Source: Patescibacteria group bacterium
GTDB lineage: Bacteria > Patescibacteriota > Minisyncoccia > Phycocordibacterales > UBA1006
NCBI GenBank assembly: GCA_020428615.1
Contig: JAGQMO010000026.1
Coordinates: 1 to 7,616, forward strand
Length of the DNA stretch: 7,616 nucleotides
Direction of reading: 5' to 3'
Shown here: piece after piece, positions 4,420-7,616 of the stretch
Position numbering within the stretch: the first letter of the stretch is position 1
How the letters are laid out: every line of letters starts with the position of its first letter
Position numbers and translations under genes: made by a program
Notes under the pieces: generated by a model
Seen by the model: only the letters and a program-made list of their open reading frames with translations
Told to the model about the DNA's origin: nothing
Database searches by the model: none

Positions 4420-5355
4420 TTAAGATCCCTCATTAGGGCATTGACCTTTTGCCACGAGGTTCATGGATGTTACATGTGCTCCTGGAGCAGATAAAATCAT
4501 ATTTACGGCATATCCTACTGAAATAGGTTGAGCGAAATGGATACCTGTTTCACGCCAGTACCTACCGTATTCATTATCAATTTTAAGAATCGACTCTTGA
4601 ACTACTTGGTTGTCATATCCGCCAGTATCGATGCCACCAGGTCTCATATCGGTTACATAGATTTTATCTTTCCACAATTCGAGCATTGCTGCATTGGCGT
4701 ATCTGCTTATGGCTCCTTTTGCAGCACAATGTGTCCCGCCTCTAATGTATCCACGAATAGCTGACATTGAACTGATAATAATGATACGTGATTCAACCCC
4801 GTCTTGCTTTGATTGCTTCTTAAATATAGGTAATAGATTTTGCATCATTATATGGGTACCTCTTAATACTGTAGACGACTCTTTCTCGAGCAGTTCGACA
4901 GATATTTCTTCTAGAGGTAGATATGGGTTACCGTCTTTAATTTTATATGCACCCGCTCCTAAACCTATTGATTGCACCCAATTAATAGGTAAATCTCTAG
5001 GTAATTTTTTTACAAAATTCGAGACTGACTTTTCATTCAGTAAATCAACCTTTGAATACTCAATCTTTTGAGGTTCACAAGATGTTTTTTCAATAATATC
5101 TTGTTTTAAGTTCTCTAATTTTTCTCTTGTTGTTGAAATCATATGCACAGTAGCGCCTTGAGCAGCAAGAACATATGCTACCGCTGCTCCAATATTGATT
5201 TTCATTGGAACATTGTTTATTTGCATTTCATTGTGACAAGGTTTATTGGTAACAGGATCGTAAAATATATGTTCCACCGGTTTATAACCGCAACCAGTAA
5301 TAATAAATCTGCGCCCACTCAATATATTTGAGCTTGGAATATTTATTGCATTCAT
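4420..5355 (-). CDS. Atypical short-chain dehydrogenase/reductase (SDR) family protein
   Basis: This 311-residue protein has a Rossmann-fold SDR layout. The first strand and glycine turn (F-I-I-T20-G21-C-G-Y) are interrupted by about 30 extra residues before the motif resumes as N-I-G56-A-A-V-A-Y-V-L-A. A-T-V-H-M-I-S-T-T-R is the second strand and V-D104-L the cofactor-ring Asp; S-I-G-L-G-A-G stands where N-N-A-G is expected. I-I-I-S-S196-M-S supplies the catalytic Ser, and R-P-G-G-I-D-T the usual post-active-site turn. The normal Y-x-x-x-K is H209-C-A-A-K213: Lys is kept, but Tyr is replaced by His. Substrate and activity are therefore uncertain. It is probably cytosolic, possibly using NAD(P). 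It is divergent from the TrmB-like gene, suggesting regulation by it. Confidence 0.8.
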   Translation of the reverse strand: MNAINIPSSNILSGRRFIITGCGYKPVEHIFYDPVTNKPCHNEMQINNVPMKINIGAAVAYVLAAQGATVHMISTTREKLENLKQDIIEKTSCEPQKIEYSKVDLLNEKSVSNFVKKLPRDLPINWVQSIGLGAGAYKIKDGNPYLPLEEISVELLEKESSTVLRGTHIMMQNLLPIFKKQSKQDGVESRIIIISSMSAIRGYIRGGTHCAAKGAISRYANAAMLELWKDKIYVTDMRPGGIDTGGYDNQVVQESILKIDNEYGRYWRETGIHFAQPISVGYAVNMILSAPGAHVTSMNLVAKGQCPNEGS

Positions 5356-5369
5356 ACTGTTTAATTTTA
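5356..5369 (-). promoter_or_regulatory. -10 box of the SDR gene, probably leaderless
   Basis: On the minus strand TAAAAT (5369-5364) ends eight bases before the ATG at 5355, giving a predicted leader of 0-2 bases. The region upstream is very AT-rich and no strong -35 stands out. Confidence 0.4.
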
Positions 5370-5403
5370 AGGTTCTTATTATTTATAAAATATATTTCTA
5401 ATA

Positions 5404-5412
5404 AGTGACGTT
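5404..5412. promoter_or_regulatory. Distal half-site AGTGACGTT
   Basis: AGTGACGTT at 5404-5412 is repeated exactly at 5490-5498, the right half of the regulator's operator. A second half-site near the SDR promoter fits control of both divergent genes by one protein. Between the two copies lies an AT-rich stretch with a tandem AGCTATAT-type repeat (5430-5444). Confidence 0.35.
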
Positions 5413-5463
5413 TTCATTATTCATATATAGCTATATAAGCTATATTTTATAATATGTTTATAT

Positions 5464-5498
5464 TTGCAATATAGTTTTTGTCACTGTATAGTGACGTT
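5464..5498 (+). promoter_or_regulatory. Promoter of the TrmB-like gene, leaderless
   Basis: TTGCAA (5464-5469), a 17-base spacer and TATAGT (5487-5492) make the best sigma70-type promoter in the window. Seven bases after the -10 box is the A of the ATG at 5499, so the mRNA should have no 5' leader. Confidence 0.6.
5480..5495. promoter_or_regulatory. Operator-like inverted repeat on the regulator promoter
   Basis: GTCACT and AGTGAC form a perfect 6-bp inverted repeat with a four-base spacer, covering the -10 box. A protein bound here would block transcription. Autoregulation by the adjacent TrmB-like protein is the simplest reading. Confidence 0.5.
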
Positions 5499-6281
5499 AT
5501 GAAGTTGAATCTTGAAAAGAGCTTATATAAAGCTGGGCTTGATGACAAAGAGGCGGAAATTTATTCGTACCTTTTAAAACATAGTGGAGGAACACCGACT
5601 GAAATAGCTGATATGACAAATATAAGCCGTTCAACAGTGTATAAGGTACTCGTGAGACTTTCTATCAAGGGTATTGTTGGAGAATCTAAAAAAGGTAAAA
5701 AACGTTACTATTTTGCGGAAAAACCTACAAAATTGAAACGTTACAAATCAGGACAAATCCGGAATATAGAACGACAGATGTCGTATGTTGATGATTTAAT
5801 GCCAAAATTAGAGGATTTATATACTACTTCGAGAAACACAATACAATCTCATTACTACGAAGGAGAAGATATTAAAAAAATATATGATGATCACATTTCG
5901 TATGATAACTATGAAATGTTGGCTATTGCGAATATTCATGCTGTTGATGCTTTTTGGCAAAATTATTCATATTGGAAATCTTATATTCAAGGAAAAATCA
6001 AGCATAAGATTACTACGAGAGCTCTTGTACCAGATACGCAAAGCTCTCAAGGTGTTATTGAAGGCGTTTATGGTGATGTACCGAAATGGGTTCAGCCAGA
6101 AGTAAAAAAACTCCCCATTTCTTTCTTTTCGTTTCAGGGTGAATATATGATTTATGGAAAAGATAGGGTTTCTATGATTAACCTTAAGGAAGGAAGTGTT
6201 TCTGGTGTCATTATTGTTGATAAGACATTCAACAAAATGATGAGGAATTTTTTTGAGTTAGTTTGGTTGTCGCAAAAATAG
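5499..6281 (+). CDS. TrmB-family HTH transcriptional regulator
   Basis: The product has 260 residues from the ATG at 5499; an upstream in-frame TTG at 5478 would lie inside the promoter. Residues 1-70 form a TrmB-type winged helix-turn-helix: L-x-x-A-G-L-D-D-K-E-A-E-I-Y-x-x-L-L, then T-P-T-E-I-A-D-M-T-N-I-S-R-S-T-V-Y-K-V-L with a wing at K-K-G-K-K-R-Y-Y-F. A helical coiled-coil linker (about 75-115) follows, then a TrmB effector-like domain that ends with the family-typical V-I-I-V-D-x-x-x-x-x-x-M-x-x-F-F-E-L-V-W. TrmB proteins bind small molecules, often sugars in archaea, and act as repressors or activators; the ligand here is unknown. It is divergent from the SDR gene and has an operator-like repeat on its own promoter. 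Confidence 0.85.
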   Translation: MKLNLEKSLYKAGLDDKEAEIYSYLLKHSGGTPTEIADMTNISRSTVYKVLVRLSIKGIVGESKKGKKRYYFAEKPTKLKRYKSGQIRNIERQMSYVDDLMPKLEDLYTTSRNTIQSHYYEGEDIKKIYDDHISYDNYEMLAIANIHAVDAFWQNYSYWKSYIQGKIKHKITTRALVPDTQSSQGVIEGVYGDVPKWVQPEVKKLPISFFSFQGEYMIYGKDRVSMINLKEGSVSGVIIVDKTFNKMMRNFFELVWLSQK

Positions 6282-6286
6282 TAAAA

Positions 6287-6314
6287 TTGCTTTTAGTGCT
6301 CGATATGCTAATAT
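6287..6314 (+). promoter_or_regulatory. Promoter of tRNA-Pro
   Basis: TTGCTT (6287-6292), a 16-base spacer and TAATAT (6309-6314) preceded by an extended -10 TG (6306-6307) give initiation near 6321, about four bases before the tRNA. It lies directly after the regulator's stop codon, with no terminator between. Confidence 0.55.
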
Positions 6315-6324
6315 TTTTTGGTAT

Positions 6325-6397
6325 CGGGGTGTGGTGTAACGGCTAACATGCTTGTTTTGGGTACAAGTGACTCCGGGTTCGAATCCCGGCTCCCCGA
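6325..6397 (+). tRNA. tRNA-Pro (anticodon UGG)
   Basis: The 73-nt cloverleaf has acceptor CGGGGTG/CTCCCCG, D-stem GTGT/ACAT, anticodon stem CTTGT/ACAAG with loop TTTGGGT (anticodon TGG), and T-arm CCGGG-TTCGAAT-CCCGG, with discriminator A. The C1-G72 pair is typical of bacterial tRNA-Pro. CCA is not encoded (CAT follows). One acceptor pair is a T6-T67 mismatch (6330/6391), unusual for this tRNA and possibly a trace of replacement of its 3' end by the downstream element. Confidence 0.92.
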
Positions 6398-6400
6398 CAT
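6380..6400 (+). repeat. 21-bp direct repeat, copy within tRNA-Pro
   Basis: This is the T-arm 3' half, acceptor 3' strand and three following bases of tRNA-Pro. It is identical over all 21 positions to 6569-6589. The flanking bases differ (T versus C before, A versus C after). Confidence 0.95.
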
Positions 6401-6446
6401 AAAACAGAGAAGTGCGATGCGAACGTGTTGCATTTCTTCTGTTTTA
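6400..6446 (+). terminator. Terminator of tRNA-Pro
   Basis: TAAAACAGA (6400-6408) and TCTGTTTTA (6438-6446) form the outer stem. The inner part pairs imperfectly (GAAGTGC with GCATTTC). The 3' arm ends in a T run. Confidence 0.65.
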
Positions 6447-6456
6447 GTTGAGGAAT

Positions 6457-6576
6457 GGGATTCGAAAAGAGTCACCTGCGAAGCCGGACGAAGTCCGTAG
6501 GTGACGGCGGGGTCGAGACGATGAGCTTGTAGCGAGAGCTCGCTCGAAGCGAAAGCCAGAGAGGTGACCGAATCCC
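6457..6576 (+). ncRNA. Possible structured RNA or DNA hairpin element
   Basis: GGGATTCG and CGAATCCC close a ~120-nt region. GTCACCT (6471-6477) can pair with AGGTGAC at 6499-6505, enclosing a CGGAC/GTCCG hairpin, or with a second AGGTGAC at 6562-6568, extending the outer stem. These two folds exclude each other. AGCGAG-AG-CTCGCT (6531-6544) forms a third hairpin. No promoter is seen, so transcription would be by read-through from the tRNA. It could act only as DNA. Confidence 0.3.
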
Positions 6577-6589
6577 GGCTCCCCGACAT
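6569..6589 (+). repeat. 21-bp direct repeat, displaced copy of tRNA-Pro 3' end
   Basis: This is an exact copy of 6380-6400. It is preceded by GAGGTGAC rather than by tRNA sequence, and followed two bases later by a strong hairpin terminator, as expected for the original end of the tRNA gene. Confidence 0.95.
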
Positions 6590-6590
6590 C

Positions 6591-6624
6591 AATCAAAAAA
6601 CTACCGTCTGGTAGTTTTTTGATT
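6591..6624. terminator. Strong bidirectional terminator after the displaced tRNA end
   Basis: AATCAAAAAACTACC (6591-6605) and GGTAGTTTTTTGATT (6610-6624) form a perfect 15-bp stem with a four-base loop. It is probably the ancestral tRNA-Pro terminator and it insulates the next gene. Confidence 0.85.
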
Positions 6625-6672
6625 CTTGCATATTTTTTGATACGCATTAGAGTACATAAAAAATGTCGAACC

Positions 6673-6687
6673 TAAATAAAATTCAAA
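6673..6687 (+). promoter_or_regulatory. -10-like sequence of the zinc-ribbon-like gene
   Basis: TAAATAAAAT offers two overlapping -10 boxes: TAAATA (6673-6678), nine bases from the ATG, and TAAAAT (6677-6682), five bases away. Either gives a leader of 0-3 bases. No -35 or ribosome binding site is apparent. Confidence 0.35.
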
Positions 6688-7368
6688 ATGTCACACGATA
6701 CCGTATTACATTCCTATCAAGGAAAAAAACTAGCTCAACAGATAGCGAGATTTGGCTATACTTTGGTCAGTAAATACCAACTTCAAAAAGAAGAAACGAG
6801 TCTTCAATTATCCCCTCCGAGAAATCAAGAGGGGTTAAAAAAACACTACTCATTCAAATCTCCAAGTTCAAAACTCGAAGCACGATTAAATACGAGTATG
6901 TTGATTGGTGGATATTCTTTTTCAAAAAATGCTCCATTTGGCATGTTACGAGTAGGGAATAAACGAGTTCTAACCTTACCTTCATTGAGGCGGAGTAAAT
7001 ATTTTGTCCGAAACTTTCTGGGTATGGCAGAAATTTTAAAAGCCGCGGTCTACTATTATCCATCATGTCCAGGGTGTGGGGCACATATGCAAGTGCATGA
7101 AGTGTGTAATGAAGATGGTAGGATGATGAGTGTTCACTGGTTGTGCAATAACACGTCATATCACAGAGATCGGAATCCGATATCTATTGATCTCATAAAA
7201 CCATTTGCTGCCAAACTTTCTAAAAACGCACTGAGATATTGGAACCGTATGATGTCAAAGCGTACGTCATACCACAAGAAAATTGCTGGCATGAAGGAAA
7301 AACCACGCAACATTAGGCACGTTAGAAAAGAATGGGACATTGCTCGTCCTTACAACGTAACAAGGTGA
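6688..7368 (+). CDS. Unrecognised basic protein with a zinc-ribbon-like Cys4 motif
   Basis: I do not recognise this 226-residue protein. It is strongly basic, especially the N-terminal third and the last 45 residues (clusters of K/R/H), which suggests nucleic-acid binding. Residues 122-153 hold a compact zinc-ribbon-like unit: Y-Y-P-S-C127-P-G-C130-G, then C140 and W-L-C153-N-N. Two Cys pairs with a Gly knuckle are typical of structural zinc sites. There is no signal peptide or transmembrane segment, so it is probably cytosolic. It ends in TGA, the only gene here to do so; reading TGA as sense would add only two codons, so a recoded TGA is not indicated. It stands alone between two strong terminators. 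Confidence 0.7.
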   Translation: MSHDTVLHSYQGKKLAQQIARFGYTLVSKYQLQKEETSLQLSPPRNQEGLKKHYSFKSPSSKLEARLNTSMLIGGYSFSKNAPFGMLRVGNKRVLTLPSLRRSKYFVRNFLGMAEILKAAVYYYPSCPGCGAHMQVHEVCNEDGRMMSVHWLCNNTSYHRDRNPISIDLIKPFAAKLSKNALRYWNRMMSKRTSYHKKIAGMKEKPRNIRHVRKEWDIARPYNVTR

Positions 7369-7385
7369 AACAATTAACCAGCTCA

Positions 7386-7407
7386 AAACCCCGATTAGTC
7401 GGGGTTT
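7386..7407. terminator. Bidirectional terminator between convergent genes
   Basis: AAACCCCGA (7386-7394) and TCGGGGTTT (7399-7407) form a 9-bp GC-rich stem with a four-base loop. On the minus strand it begins two bases after the stop codon of the gene entering from the right. Confidence 0.85.
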
Positions 7408-7408
7408 G

Positions 7409-7616
7409 TTATTTTGTCTGATCCCACATAATTTCAAAGAGTTGCTGGTGCATATGGGCGATGTAGGGATTTTTGATGATTGTTATCTTCATTGGCTCAA
7501 CGAGTTCATGGATAATAATGGTGTCCTTCCTAATAACAAGATTGGTATCAAGCTCAGTTTTGGGAGGAAGTATTTTAATTTCCTCATTTAATTCTTTTTC
7601 AATTTTTTGGTGTGCT
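7409..7616 (-). CDS. C-terminal part of a probable TrmB-like regulator (partial)
   Basis: An open frame enters from the right edge on the minus strand and ends with TAA at 7411-7409, giving 69 visible residues. Codons are phased with 7615 as the first base of a codon. The sequence reads as a real protein: an acidic/basic stretch (K-I-E-K-E-L-N-E-E-I-K), L-P-P-K-T-E-L, a strand K-D-T-I-I-I-H-E-L, then I-T-I-I-K-N-P-Y-I-A-H-M-H-Q-Q-L-F-E-I-M-W-D. That last pattern resembles the end of TrmB effector domains and the C-terminus of the complete TrmB-like protein at 5499-6281 (V-I-I-V-D...F-F-E-L-V-W). The N-terminal HTH, if any, is outside the window. The terminator just after the stop supports the call. 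Confidence 0.55.
   Translation of the reverse strand, partial: AHQKIEKELNEEIKILPPKTELDTNLVIRKDTIIIHELVEPMKITIIKNPYIAHMHQQLFEIMWDQTK

Larger units (their letters stand above)
6398..6589 (+). mobile_element. Candidate tRNA-targeting mini-element behind tRNA-Pro
   Basis: Between the two copies of the tRNA-Pro 3' end lie the tRNA terminator (6400-6446) and a GC-rich foldable insert, for a 189-bp repeat unit. The insert is closed by GGGATTCG (6457-6464) and CGAATCCC (6569-6576), which joined at the shared CGAA would rebuild a T-arm. Inside are GTCACCT/AGGTGAC arms, a CGGAC-GAA-GTCCG hairpin and AGCGAG/CTCGCT. A displaced tRNA end followed by an older terminator (6591-6624) is what integration into a tRNA 3' end leaves behind. 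No protein is encoded. It shares sequence blocks with the insert behind tRNA-Arg. Confidence 0.5.

Noticed and set aside
4545..4555. Further parS-like half-site (TGTTTCACG) inside the SDR gene
   Set aside because: Only one arm is present; a 9-base match like this is expected by chance near such a cluster.
6308..6592. Open frames on both strands across tRNA-Pro and its downstream insert
   Set aside because: They are translations of the tRNA and of the repeated tRNA end; no independent coding signal.
6398..6600. tmRNA or group I intron in the tRNA-Pro region
   Set aside because: There is no tRNA-Ala-like half or tag reading frame, and the tRNA itself is intact and uninterrupted, so there is nothing to splice.
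7366..7368. TGA stop as evidence for a recoded UGA (as in Gracilibacteria)
   Set aside because: No gene has an in-frame TGA, and reading through this one adds only two codons before TAA, so the standard bacterial code is sufficient.
7406..7591. 61-codon plus-strand frame at the right edge
   Set aside because: It starts in the terminator and is antisense to a much more protein-like minus-strand frame with a proper terminator after its stop.

Overview
This 7.6-kb window looks like chromosome from a small-genome bacterium, most likely a member of the Candidate Phyla Radiation (Patescibacteria). The case for that is indirect. Most genes are single transcription units, each closed by its own hairpin terminator. 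Many products are short and poorly characterised. Almost no start codon has a Shine-Dalgarno sequence, and instead a -10-like box usually sits 6-9 bases before the start codon, as expected for leaderless mRNAs. The standard code fits all genes. No housekeeping marker fixes the lineage.

Left part (1-3200): a secreted charged coiled-coil protein (+); a cytidylyltransferase-fold nucleotidyltransferase (-) convergent with it; a secreted VWA (MIDAS) protein (+) divergent from that; and a two-TM protein with an Mrr-like nuclease domain (+).

Centre (3200-4440): a tRNA-Arg(UCG) gene (-), followed on its own strand by a degraded second copy of its 3' end. Next is a ~430-bp AT-rich intergenic region with a perfect DnaA box and then a dense cluster of parS-like palindromes (GTTTCAYRTGAAAC type). 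Seven clear sites lie within 530 bp, running through and beyond a yraN (UPF0102) gene. This is the most striking signal here and suggests a chromosome origin/partition region, with ParB or a ParB-like protein as the reader.

Right part (4420-6281): an unusual SDR-family protein (-) and a TrmB-family regulator (+), divergently transcribed across a 143-bp control region with an inverted-repeat operator on the regulator's -10 box. The regulator plausibly controls itself and the SDR gene.

Far right (6282-7616): a tRNA-Pro(UGG) gene with an exact 21-bp copy of its 3' end 189 bp downstream, separated by a terminator and a GC-rich foldable insert; an unrecognised basic protein with a four-Cys zinc-ribbon-like motif; and the C-terminal part of a probable second TrmB-like protein (-).

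Both tRNA genes share the same downstream layout (tRNA, terminator, structured insert with common sequence blocks, tRNA 3'-end copy, older terminator). This points to a family of miniature tRNA-targeting elements, which I do not recognise as a described family.
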